Part shown: positions 20,069 to 29,002 of the stretch, piece by piece
Numbering within the stretch: the stretch's first letter is position 1
How the letters are laid out: the number at the start of each line of letters is the position of its first letter
Assembly: GCA_018716755.1 (NCBI GenBank)
Contig: DVJN01000062.1
Coordinates: 1 to 41,949 of the forward strand
Direction of reading: 5' to 3'
Length of the DNA stretch: 41,949 bases
Source: Candidatus Alectryocaccomicrobium excrementavium
Lineage (GTDB): Bacteria; Bacillota; Clostridia; Christensenellales; Aristaeellaceae
Position numbers and translations under genes: made by a program
Notes under the pieces: generated by a model
What the model was told of the DNA's origin: nothing
Databases searched by the model: none
What the model saw: the letters and a program-made list of their open reading frames with translations, nothing else

Positions 20069-23000
20069 ATGAACAAACACAGGGTGATATCCATGGCGGT
20101 CATCCTCACAATGATCGCAATGATGCTTGCGCCCGGCTCGGCGCTGGCCAGCGCAAGCATGAGTGTGAGCGCGCCTGCGACCGCCGCGCCTGGCGACACC
20201 GTGACGGTAACGGCCCGCATATCGCTGGGCAGTGATACCTATCAAGGCGTTTCTTCCAACAGCGTAAACCTAGACGGGTTGGAATTCGTCAGTGCCAGCC
20301 TGTCCTTTTCCGGCGGTTATATCGAAGCCTCCAATACTGGATTTGTGGCCGCTGGCGGTACCTACTCTTCGAGCGGCACCTATTCCTGCACAGTACGTAT
20401 CCCCATGACGGCGCAAAATGGTGATACTTTTACGGTTAGTATTGGCAGCTTCGACGCGCAGTTGGAAAGCGGCGAAGAAAATACTTACGGCGGCGGTTCC
20501 GCTACGATCAAGGTTTCCGGCGGTGGTTCTGGCGAGACGGATCCCGATCCTTCTACGCCCGTGAATCCCACGGATCCGGTCGTGCCCACCGACCCGAACA
20601 CCACCCCCGGCGCGCCCACGCCCACGCCGGATGCGAGCGGATACTCCTTCTCCGTGAGCGCTTCCGCCTCCAAAACGAATGTGAAAGCCGGCGACACGCT
20701 GAACATCCAAGTTTCCATTTCCGTGGGGCAGGGCGCGTATCGCGGCTTCAGCATGAATTTCTCCGGCAGCGGCGGTCTGGAACTGGGCGGCACGCCTTCT
20801 GCCTCGGGCCTCAGCCCGCTGGGCCTGAACGTATCGCAATACGGTTTTATGGCCACGAGCCTTTCCGGCGCGACGACCGGCAGCGGCACGGTGACCATCC
20901 CCGTGCGCATTCCCTCGGGCGCGAAAAATGGCGACAGTTACACCTTCACCGTTTCGAGCATTGAGGGCGTGACGGACAACGGCGTTTCGCAAAAGAAGAG
21001 CAGCGTGGAAGTGAAGCTGCGCGTAGGCGGCTCTTCCAGCGACGGCACCTCCGCGCCGGACGCCTCCCCCACCCCTGCCGTAACGCCCGTGCCCGTGCAG
21101 GCGCCCTCCGTGCGCACCACGCTGACGGGCGCCATGAGCGGCAACCAGGCGGGCGACACCGTGGCCTTCCAGCTGCGCTACAGCCTGATCAGCGGCGAGG
21201 CCACCGGCTTCTCCGGTTCTCTGAGCTACGATTACAACCTGATGGAGGTTTCCCGCATGTCCTTCGTGATTCCCAGCGATTGGACGTATTCGGCGGATCA
21301 ATCCTCCTTTACGGTTACAAAGAGCGGCGCTGCTCCGGCCATGACCAGCGCGTCCGACGAAATCATCATCAACATCCTGATGACGCTCAAGACCTCCACT
21401 TCCAGCGCCGCGCTGCTCACCGTCACGAACATGCGCGCTTCGGACACCCAGTGGAGCCAGCACATGCTCAACGACGCGAGCGCCATCGCCAGCACAGGCA
21501 CGCCGAGCTTCACCGCGGCCATGAGCGCTGTGGGCGACGCGGAACCCGGCGCCTATGTGGACATCGCCGTGGACTTCACGCCCATGAGCGGCGCATTCCA
21601 GGGCTTTATGGGTGTGCTGGAATACGACCAGAGCAAGCTGGCCTATGTGAGCGCGCAGGCCCCCAGCGGCTGGACGGTGCTCGCACAGGACAACCAGATC
21701 GGCGTGGCGAGCCAGGAAAACGTGGCTTTCATGAATGAGACCATCCGCCTGACGCTGCGCTTCTTCGTCAGCGCTTCCACGGTGGAGCGCGGAGAGACCA
21801 TTCCCATCACGCTCGGCAGCATTACCGGGCAGGGCATCACCGGCAGCCAGGATCTGAGCGCGTATCAGTTCTCCACACAGGATGCGGTGCTGAACCTTGC
21901 CATCAACGCGCAGACGCCCAGCTTCACGGCGGCGGCCAAGTCGGACACGCGCCGCACGCTGCCCGGATCGAACGTGATCTGCTCGCTGGAATTCACCTCC
22001 ACGGCAGGGCACCTGGCGGGCTTCTCCATGGATTACTCCCTCTCGGAAGGCCTGAGCATCATCAACGTGGTCAACGACCGCGGCTGGAACATGACCTACG
22101 AGGGCAATAAGCTGCGCGTGTATACCGATGCGATGAACGCCATCAACCGCGATGAAACGCTGCGCGTGGATTTCTATCTCAATGTGAGCGCGGCGGCTCC
22201 CTATGGCAGCACGCTGCAGCTGGAAACCGGCACCATCACGGGCGTTTCCCACCTGAGCGAAACCATGACGGGCGATGCGGTGAACGCGGGCGTACTCGTG
22301 CAGGCGGCCTTCGTGAACCAGAAGACCAGCGATTATGATTTCACCAGCGAAGTGAGCGCCAGCGTGAGCAACATGAACGAGCTGATGGTGGCCGGGCAAA
22401 ACTACGGCCCGCTGCTCAAGGACAAGCTGGGCGCGACCACGGGCTTCAATGTGTGCATCGCCGACATCGGCAATGGCGTGAACGTGCTGGCGCTGGATGC
22501 GCTGGCCAACGCGTCTGTATTCGAGCACCGGCAATTCTCCCTCACCCTGGCGCAGCTCAACCAGCTGCGCGAGGATGGCATCGGCTTCCTGGCGCTGGCC
22601 GTGGATGGCGGCATCCTGATGCTCAACCTGGATGTGCTCACCAGCCGCGACACGCGCGAAACGCTGGAAGCGGCGGAATATGATCTGGACAAGGCCAGCC
22701 TCTTCGTCAGCGTGGAACCCGCCACCGAAACGAACATGACCATCAGCGAATCCCAGCTGCTGGCCGCCCAGCCCACTGTATCCGAAGCGTATCGCTTCGA
22801 CGCTTACATCACCGATGGCACGGCACAGTACAACATCGGCCAGATCAAGAGCAACGGCGGCGCGGCGTTCGTGCTGTTCTCGCTGGAGGATGTGTATCTC
22901 ACCCGTTCGCTGGAAGGCGTCAGTTCCCTGCGCATCGCGCATATCGATTCCACGCAGATGGTGGCGGACAACGAAGCGCGCCGCCTGAGCGATTTGGTCA

Positions 23001-23077
23001 ACAACGATCATGTGCGCCTGTGCGCCGTGGGCCAGTACCAGGCGGAAGGCATTTATGCCGCCGCTACCGCCCAATAG
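20069..23077 (+). CDS. large secreted multi-domain protein with cohesin-like repeat modules and Pro/Thr-rich linkers
   Basis: Signal peptide MNKHRVISMAVILTMIAMMLAPGSALAS; five modules with pattern 'sv.a..GdtV.v.i.........g.....l.YD...l'; linkers DPDPSTPVNPTDPVVPTDPNTTPGAPTPTP and PDASPTPAVTPVP. Confidence 0.8.
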   Translation: MNKHRVISMAVILTMIAMMLAPGSALASASMSVSAPATAAPGDTVTVTARISLGSDTYQGVSSNSVNLDGLEFVSASLSFSGGYIEASNTGFVAAGGTYSSSGTYSCTVRIPMTAQNGDTFTVSIGSFDAQLESGEENTYGGGSATIKVSGGGSGETDPDPSTPVNPTDPVVPTDPNTTPGAPTPTPDASGYSFSVSASASKTNVKAGDTLNIQVSISVGQGAYRGFSMNFSGSGGLELGGTPSASGLSPLGLNVSQYGFMATSLSGATTGSGTVTIPVRIPSGAKNGDSYTFTVSSIEGVTDNGVSQKKSSVEVKLRVGGSSSDGTSAPDASPTPAVTPVPVQAPSVRTTLTGAMSGNQAGDTVAFQLRYSLISGEATGFSGSLSYDYNLMEVSRMSFVIPSDWTYSADQSSFTVTKSGAAPAMTSASDEIIINILMTLKTSTSSAALLTVTNMRASDTQWSQHMLNDASAIASTGTPSFTAAMSAVGDAEPGAYVDIAVDFTPMSGAFQGFMGVLEYDQSKLAYVSAQAPSGWTVLAQDNQIGVASQENVAFMNETIRLTLRFFVSASTVERGETIPITLGSITGQGITGSQDLSAYQFSTQDAVLNLAINAQTPSFTAAAKSDTRRTLPGSNVICSLEFTSTAGHLAGFSMDYSLSEGLSIINVVNDRGWNMTYEGNKLRVYTDAMNAINRDETLRVDFYLNVSAAAPYGSTLQLETGTITGVSHLSETMTGDAVNAGVLVQAAFVNQKTSDYDFTSEVSASVSNMNELMVAGQNYGPLLKDKLGATTGFNVCIADIGNGVNVLALDALANASVFEHRQFSLTLAQLNQLREDGIGFLALAVDGGILMLNLDVLTSRDTRETLEAAEYDLDKASLFVSVEPATETNMTISESQLLAAQPTVSEAYRFDAYITDGTAQYNIGQIKSNGGAAFVLFSLEDVYLTRSLEGVSSLRIAHIDSTQMVADNEARRLSDLVNNDHVRLCAVGQYQAEGIYAAATAQ

Positions 23078-23080
23078 GCC

Positions 23081-23776
23081 ATGTGGAAAATCGCGGTATT
23101 TGATGCCGATCCTCCCTTCGCCCAGCGCCTGGCGGCAAGAATTGGCGCGCTGTTTTCCCAGGAAAACAGCGCGCTTTCCTGCACTGTGGAATGCTTCACG
23201 GAGCTGAACGCCCTGTGCGCGCGCGCGAAGGAATTTGATCTGGCGTTTCTCGGCGACCCTGCAAACAGCGCGCCCCCCGTGCGCCGCGCCGCCTGGGAAA
23301 CGGAAATTGCCCTCGTGCCCCGTGGCAACCTGCATTTGCAGGAACTGCTGTGGACGCGTCCGCTGGGGTGCGTGGCCGCCCCGCACGACGATGGGCAGAT
23401 CCTGGGCGCGCTGCGCGCATTCTGGCAGTATCGGGGACAGGATTCCGTGTTCTTCATCGTAGAAACCCGCCGCCAGCTTTTGCACATCCGGCACGAGGAA
23501 ATTCTCTATTTCGAAAGCCGGGGCAAATCCGTCTATCCCCATCTGGTTTCCGGCGCGGCGGAAAGCTTCCCCGCGCGGCTGGATGTGGTGGCCGCCCGCC
23601 TGGCCGCGCAGCGCTATGTGCGCTGCCACCAGAGCTACCTGGCAAACCTGCGGCACATCCGGCAGCTGAACAAGGCCACCCACCAACTGCTGCTTTCCAG
23701 CGGCGCGGTCATTCCCGTCAGCAAGCAGTACTATGCGCAGGTTCACGAGCGCCTGCGCGAGGAACGGCCCCAGTGA
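23081..23776 (+). CDS. LytTR-type DNA-binding response regulator with degenerate receiver
   Basis: C-terminal LytTR pattern (IRHEEILYFESRGKSVYPHL...LAAQRYVRCHQSYLANLRHIRQL...IPVSKQYYAQVHERL); N-terminal short REC-like region MWKIAVFDADPPFAQRL. Confidence 0.85.
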   Translation: MWKIAVFDADPPFAQRLAARIGALFSQENSALSCTVECFTELNALCARAKEFDLAFLGDPANSAPPVRRAAWETEIALVPRGNLHLQELLWTRPLGCVAAPHDDGQILGALRAFWQYRGQDSVFFIVETRRQLLHIRHEEILYFESRGKSVYPHLVSGAAESFPARLDVVAARLAAQRYVRCHQSYLANLRHIRQLNKATHQLLLSSGAVIPVSKQYYAQVHERLREERPQ

Positions 23777-23840
23777 ACCCGGCCGGAGGCTCTCGCCGCG
23801 CCGCATACATTCGCGCTGGACAGGAACAAAATAACCCCCC

Positions 23841-23921
23841 TTCCCTCCCCCGGCATACCATGGATTGTGGCCCGCGCGCAAGCGGGCCGCGCACAGCATC
23901 CCATGGAATACGGGGGAGGAA
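23841..23921 (+). promoter_or_regulatory. long imperfect hairpin covering the SD of the NlpC/P60 gene
   Basis: 5' arm TTCCCTCCCCCGGCATACCATGG (23841-23863) pairs with CCATGGAATACGGGGGAGGAA (23901-23921); inner GGCCCGC-gcgcaa-GCGGGCC hairpin. Confidence 0.55.
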
Positions 23922-23925
23922 CCAT

Positions 23926-24621
23926 ATGTCTTTGTTGCATGAATGGCTGGAATATCTGGATCAATGGGTGGGCCGCGGCGCATATGTCTATGGCGCGCAG
24001 GGCCAGCGTGCCGACGAGGTCGGCAATGTGAAAACCTGGATTGAACACAAATCCAAAAGCAGGGAAACGGCCAAGCGCGCCTGGGCATTTTACCAACAGC
24101 TGACCGAGTTGCTGGAGCCGGAAGAGGTGCGCTTTTTCGATTGCAGCGGGCTGGCCATGTATTTCTTTCAGACCCTCAAAAAAATTTCCAAAACCGATGT
24201 CAGCGCCAACGGCCTGTGGCGCGGCTGCACAGCGCTCAAAAAAAGCGAGCTTAAGCCCGGCGATTTTGTGTTCATCGACACCAACGGCCGCAAAACGCAT
24301 GTGGGCTATGTAGCGCGCGATGGTCAAGTGGTCGAGGCCCGGGCCAGCGGCTATGGCGTGGAAAAATTTCCGCTGGGCGCGCGGCCATGGACGCATTATG
24401 GCCGCAGCAAATGGCTGAAAAGTGAAATTGAAGGCGAAGCGCCCCTCGAACCGCCCGCCAGGGAACGCACGGTGGAACAATGGCAGCTGATTTTGCTCAC
24501 CTGGGATCCCAGCAGCCTGCCAACCTTTGGCGCGGATGGCAAATACGGCCCGGAAACCGACGCCGCCCTGCGCGCGCTGATGGAAGACGCAGAAGCCTTC
24601 CGCCAGGCAAACAACCGATAA
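23926..24621 (+). CDS. NlpC/P60-family protein with C-terminal peptidoglycan-binding-like domain
   Basis: FDCSGLAMYFFQTLKK, LKPGDFVFIDTNGRKTHVGYVARDGQVVEA; C-terminus LTWDPSSLPTFGADGKYGPETDAALRAL. Confidence 0.85.
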   Translation: MSLLHEWLEYLDQWVGRGAYVYGAQGQRADEVGNVKTWIEHKSKSRETAKRAWAFYQQLTELLEPEEVRFFDCSGLAMYFFQTLKKISKTDVSANGLWRGCTALKKSELKPGDFVFIDTNGRKTHVGYVARDGQVVEARASGYGVEKFPLGARPWTHYGRSKWLKSEIEGEAPLEPPARERTVEQWQLILLTWDPSSLPTFGADGKYGPETDAALRALMEDAEAFRQANNR

Positions 24622-24626
24622 CCCAC

Positions 24627-24662
24627 GGCGGGCCGCAAAACAGGCGGCCCGCCCGTTTTGTC
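24627..24662 (+). terminator. terminator after the NlpC/P60 gene
   Basis: GCGGGCCGCaaaacagGCGGCCCGCccgTTTTGTCC. Confidence 0.75.
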
Positions 24663-24766
24663 CTTCCGCGCGCAAAATCTCATCAGGCCCCTTCCCCCCG
24701 CGCCGCCGCCGTGGTATAATAAACGCAAATACCAACGGGCAATCCGTGGTCGCGGAGGCGTTGATC

Positions 24767-25489
24767 GTGAAAGAAGCAAAAGACATATTGAGAGAATGGG
24801 TACAGGGCAGCGAAAATATCGTATTCTTCGGCGGCGCGGGCGTATCGACGGAGAGCGGTATCCCGGATTTCCGCAGCGAGGACGGGCTATACCGCCAATC
24901 GTTTCGGTATCCGCCGGAAACCATGCTCAGCCATACCTTTTTTCTGCGGCACACGGCGGAATTTTTTGCCTTTTACCGCGCAAAGATGATCCCACGGGGT
25001 GCAAAGCCCAATCCCGCGCATTGCGCGCTGGCACGCTGGGAAAAAGAGGGCCGCCTGCGCGCGGTCGTTACCCAGAATATCGATGGCCTGCACCAGCTGG
25101 CCGGTTCGAAAAACGTGCTCGAACTGCATGGCTCCATTCATCGCAACCACTGCATGCGTTGCGGAAATTTTTATCCGCTTTCCACCATTGAGGAAAGCGA
25201 GGGCGTGCCGCGCTGCGCTTGCGGCGGCACCATCAAACCGGACGTGGTGCTCTATGAAGAACCGCTGGATGAGGCCGTCTGGGCCGCCGCGGTGCGCGCC
25301 ATCGCGGCGGCGGACGTGCTCATCGTGGGCGGCACATCGCTTACGGTCTATCCTGCCGCCGCGCTGCTGGATGCGTACTGTGGCCAAAAACTGGTTCTCA
25401 TCAACCGGGACGCCACGGCGCGTGACAACGCAGCCAATCTGGTGCTGCGCGGCTCCATTGGCGAAATTTTCTCCAGCCTCAAAGTTTAA
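24767..25489 (+). CDS. cobB: Sir2-family NAD-dependent protein deacylase
   Basis: FFGGAGVSTESGIPDFRS, TQNIDGLHQLAG, LELHGS, zinc Cys pairs CMRCG/CACGG; GTG start after GGAGG. Confidence 0.93.
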   Translation: MKEAKDILREWVQGSENIVFFGGAGVSTESGIPDFRSEDGLYRQSFRYPPETMLSHTFFLRHTAEFFAFYRAKMIPRGAKPNPAHCALARWEKEGRLRAVVTQNIDGLHQLAGSKNVLELHGSIHRNHCMRCGNFYPLSTIEESEGVPRCACGGTIKPDVVLYEEPLDEAVWAAAVRAIAAADVLIVGGTSLTVYPAAALLDAYCGQKLVLINRDATARDNAANLVLRGSIGEIFSSLKV

Positions 25490-25629
25490 ACAAAGCTGTG
25501 CCACAGCCGCGCGGCACAAATGAACAATGTGTAAACATCGCATCCGTTCTGGAACCATTTCAATCCAGCCGCGTCTATATAGTGTCGGAACAAAAAACGA
25601 TGCGAAATCAATTGTGGAGGACATGCGTT

Positions 25630-26394
25630 ATGAAAAAGATTCTTTCTGTGGTTCTGGCTTTGAGCCTGGTTCTTTTCTCGCTTGCGGCGTTCGCGGAAAG
25701 CGAAACCATTGTGGAGCCACTGGGTGGCGTGATTGTGGAAACCGGCGAAAACGGCCTGCTGCTCGACCAGGGCGAGGCCGGCTATGTGGTGGTGCATATA
25801 AATGAGGACACGACCATCACCGGCGTGGAAGAGTTGGAAGTTGGCATGTACGTCTTTGTGCGCTACAATGGCGTGATGACCCGCTCGCTGCCGCCGCAGG
25901 TCACGGCGGAGGAAATCCAGGTGAACCGCCTTTCCGGCCCGGTAGTAGAACTGTATGACGATGGCTTTTTGATGACGGACGAAACCGTGGGCGACGTGAT
26001 CGTCCACTGGGAGAACCCGCAAAACACCGTGGCTGTGGGCGGCCCTGTGACCGTATACACCAACGGCGTGATGGCGCTCTCCATGCCCGGCCAGGTAACG
26101 GCGCTGAAGGTGGACTTCTACGCGCTGGAAGGCACGGTGTACACGCTCACCGAAACGGGCTTTGTGCTGGCCGCAGAGGATGGCGCTCTGTATGAAATCC
26201 TCGTGGGCGAGGATACCCGCATGGATGTGGAAGCTGCGCAGGGCGCGGCGGTGAAAGTGCTCTACGACGGCGCGCTTACCCGCTCCATCCCCGCACAGGC
26301 CAACGCGCTGGCCGTGGTAGCGGTGGCGGAAACCACCTCCGCCTCCACCCCCGCGCCGGAAGATAGCAGCGTGACCGTCTCCGAAAAAGAATAA
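25630..26394 (+). CDS. secreted protein with three tandem repeats
   Basis: Signal peptide MKKILSVVLALSLVLFSLAAFA; SD before ATG at 25630; internal repeats. Confidence 0.85.
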   Translation: MKKILSVVLALSLVLFSLAAFAESETIVEPLGGVIVETGENGLLLDQGEAGYVVVHINEDTTITGVEELEVGMYVFVRYNGVMTRSLPPQVTAEEIQVNRLSGPVVELYDDGFLMTDETVGDVIVHWENPQNTVAVGGPVTVYTNGVMALSMPGQVTALKVDFYALEGTVYTLTETGFVLAAEDGALYEILVGEDTRMDVEAAQGAAVKVLYDGALTRSIPAQANALAVVAVAETTSASTPAPEDSSVTVSEKE

Positions 26395-26414
26395 ATCCCC
26401 ACAAACGCGCTTTC

Positions 26415-26460
26415 GCGCCCATGGCCCGGTGTTTCCGGTCCATGGGCGCGTTGTTTTTCC
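26415..26460 (+). terminator. terminator after the triple-repeat protein
   Basis: GCGCCCATGG...CCATGGGCGCgttgTTTTTCC. Confidence 0.8.
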
Positions 26461-26475
26461 GGCGAATTCCCCGCC

Positions 26476-28026
26476 TCACGATGCGCCGCGTTCGCCGCAT
26501 TCCAGGGGCGGATGCAGCAGGAAATCAAACAGCGCCTCGCCGATGAAAGCGCGGGCCTGGGCCACCCGCCCGGCTTCCTGCGGCGTATCCATATCGCGCA
26601 CGGCAAAATAGATGGGCTTCTTTTCGCCCACATGATCGGGCGCGGCGGGATCATAGCGGCGAATGCCCAGGTTCAGGCCAAATTCATCCAGATTATCCGT
26701 GTAAGCGTGGTGCATGAACATATCCACGGTTTTCATCTGCCGCGCCTTCAAATACGCGAGCACATAGCCAGCTTCGCCCATTTTCTCCGTCATCTCCTGC
26801 ATGGGGCCGGATTGGGAATTGAAGCCCTGCTCGGAAAAAATGATGCGCCGTGGCGCGCCGCGATAGAGCATATGCGGCTGCGAAAGATAGGCTTCCAGCA
26901 CTTCCATATTTTTGAACGTGATCTTGGGCGTGGTAAGGGTAAAGTCCGGCGCGCGGTCGTGCCAGAAATCCGGCCAGCGCAGATCCTCGGGATAAGGATG
27001 GAAAGCCACGTGCCAGGGGAATTCCCCCTCGCGCGCGCTAAGCGCGGCCAGGTTCTCCAGCGCATCCCGGCTGGAATAATAGCGCAGGGGATAGTGCGGG
27101 TCGTTCGTGCTGCCGCACCAGTGATGGTCGAGGGAAGCATACACGCGGAAATGCGCGCAGTGCTTTTGCCCGCACAGCCACGCCTGCCGCAGGGCCTGCG
27201 TGTATTCGGCCATGTATTCTTCCATGGGCATCTCACCCGCGTTGCCCCAGATATACTGGCTGTCCACCTCGTTGCTGATGATCGCGCCCGCCGCGCGGCC
27301 ATATTTTCCGTCGGGCCGCGTGTAGCGCTCCGCCAGGAATTCCACGAAAGCGCGATAATAGCCCTGCCCTTCCTCCGTGCGCATGTCAAAAGCGCTGATA
27401 GCGACTTCGGGTCTGCCCCAGGCAAAGGACGGATGCATGCACGCTTCCAGCAGGGCGCGCTCGCCTGTCGAGTTGAACAGGCGCGGGGCGTTGAGCAAAA
27501 TCATGGTGACCAGCACGCCGCACCGCGCGCATTCCAGCATGTGCGCGTCCAGCGCCTCCACGGGCTCCCGCAGAAAATAGTATTCCCGGCCGTCGTGCTG
27601 GTAAGCAATGGTGTTTTCCCCCGGAACGGTGGTCATCAGCGCGAGCAGGTTGATGTTCACCGGCGATTGGCGCACGCCCAGCGCAAGCTTGTCCTCCGGC
27701 GTGCCGTGCAGCGCCTTGATGCCGCCCGGCTGCGGATAACCGGCGCGGTTCTCCGGCACATCCGCGGCAAAATCCGTCACAAACTGCGCGCCCTCCAGCG
27801 CTTCATCCCCCTGAAAAACCGTAAACCGCGAATACAGCCTGTCGTGCCCGCCCACAAAGCGGTCGATGGCAATGGTTTCGCTGGCGGCCCGCGTGTGCAC
27901 GCTGAGCGTGCGCGCTTTCCCGCCAACCACGGGCGCGCTCTCGCGCAGGATCAGGCTTTCGCCCGCCGCGCCTTCCAGGCGGAAAGCAATCTTCTCCCGC
28001 CCGGCTTCGATGGACACAATTTGCAT
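26476..28026 (-). CDS. DUF5722-like (TIM-barrel glycosidase-like) protein
   Basis: FLAERYTRPDGKYGRAAGAIISNEVDSQYIWGNAGEMPMEEYMAEY, WHVAFHPYPEDLRWPDFWHD, IIFSEQGFNSQSG; start ATG at 28026. Confidence 0.75.
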   Translation of the reverse strand: MQIVSIEAGREKIAFRLEGAAGESLILRESAPVVGGKARTLSVHTRAASETIAIDRFVGGHDRLYSRFTVFQGDEALEGAQFVTDFAADVPENRAGYPQPGGIKALHGTPEDKLALGVRQSPVNINLLALMTTVPGENTIAYQHDGREYYFLREPVEALDAHMLECARCGVLVTMILLNAPRLFNSTGERALLEACMHPSFAWGRPEVAISAFDMRTEEGQGYYRAFVEFLAERYTRPDGKYGRAAGAIISNEVDSQYIWGNAGEMPMEEYMAEYTQALRQAWLCGQKHCAHFRVYASLDHHWCGSTNDPHYPLRYYSSRDALENLAALSAREGEFPWHVAFHPYPEDLRWPDFWHDRAPDFTLTTPKITFKNMEVLEAYLSQPHMLYRGAPRRIIFSEQGFNSQSGPMQEMTEKMGEAGYVLAYLKARQMKTVDMFMHHAYTDNLDEFGLNLGIRRYDPAAPDHVGEKKPIYFAVRDMDTPQEAGRVAQARAFIGEALFDFLLHPPLECGERGAS

Positions 28027-28127
28027 GAGATAAATCCTCCCTTCGTTGAGAACCTTCTTCCTCCCTATCATACGAAATGACGGCTGCCTTGTCAATGCCC
28101 TGCGCCGCTTTTTGTGCCATTTTTCCT

Positions 28128-28156
28128 TTGCCTTTTGCGCGCGGCGGGTATATAAT
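28128..28156 (+). promoter_or_regulatory. promoter for the M55 peptidase gene
   Basis: TTGCCT-N17-TATAAT. Confidence 0.6.
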
Positions 28157-28190
28157 AGAGAAAAATCCAACCAACAAGTAGGAGGAACCC

Positions 28191-28988
28191 ATGGAGGCTT
28201 ATTACATTGCCATCGATATGGAAGGCGTGGCGTGCGTGGTGGGCACGCCGGGAGAAGGATTATCGTCCAGCAGCGCCAACCGGGATTTTGCCGCGCGCGA
28301 AGCGCTGCGGGAGGCCAATGCGGCGGCGCGCGCGCTTTTCGATTGCGGCGCGCAGCGCGTGATTTTGTGGGACAACCACGGCGGCGGCGTCAATTTTGAT
28401 TATGATCAGGCCGACCCCCGCTGCGAAATTGCGCTTGGCAGCTTTCATACCCGCTTTCCGGGCATCGACGAATCGTTCGCCGGGGTGCTGTTCATCGGCT
28501 ATCACGCCAGCGCCAGCACGAAAGACGCGGCCCTTGCGCACACCTACAGTTCCAAAACCTATCAATACTACCGCATCAACGGCCGCGATGCAGGCGAAAT
28601 GGAGATCGACGCGGCCTTTGCCGGCCGCTTTGGCGTGCCGGTGCTATTCGCCGCATCCGACGAAGCGGGCGTGGCCCAGGCGCAGGCGAGCTTTGCGGGC
28701 ATTGAAACCGTCGCCGTGAAAAAGAGCTTCGGCTGGAATGCAGCCATCAGCCTGCACCCGGAAACCGCGCAGCAGCGCATCTATGCGGGTGTGAAGCGCG
28801 CCTGGCAAAAGCGCGCGTCGCTCAAGCCTTTCCGTTTTGAGGTGCCGCTGGACGTCGCCATTCGCTTCCAGCGCATTGATGCGGCCAACGCCGCCCAGCT
28901 CTACGACCGCGAGCGCAAGCCCTTCGCCTTCGAAGACCCCTATACCCGCCGCGGCCTGCTGGATGACGTGACCCAGCTGTTTGACTGA
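28191..28988 (+). CDS. M55-family metallopeptidase (DppA-like D-aminopeptidase)
   Basis: YYIAIDMEGVACVV, VILWDNHGGGVNFDYD, FIGYHASAS. Confidence 0.9.
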   Translation: MEAYYIAIDMEGVACVVGTPGEGLSSSSANRDFAAREALREANAAARALFDCGAQRVILWDNHGGGVNFDYDQADPRCEIALGSFHTRFPGIDESFAGVLFIGYHASASTKDAALAHTYSSKTYQYYRINGRDAGEMEIDAAFAGRFGVPVLFAASDEAGVAQAQASFAGIETVAVKKSFGWNAAISLHPETAQQRIYAGVKRAWQKRASLKPFRFEVPLDVAIRFQRIDAANAAQLYDRERKPFAFEDPYTRRGLLDDVTQLFD

Positions 28989-29002
28989 ATGGAGGGCGGG
29001 AT

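Noticed and set aside
20270-24088. 1272-aa minus-strand ORF opposite the cohesin-like and LytTR genes
   Set aside because: Antisense shadow ORF in high-GC sequence; low-complexity His/Arg/Gly/Ala-rich translation; the plus-strand genes have signal peptide, repeats and recognisable domains.
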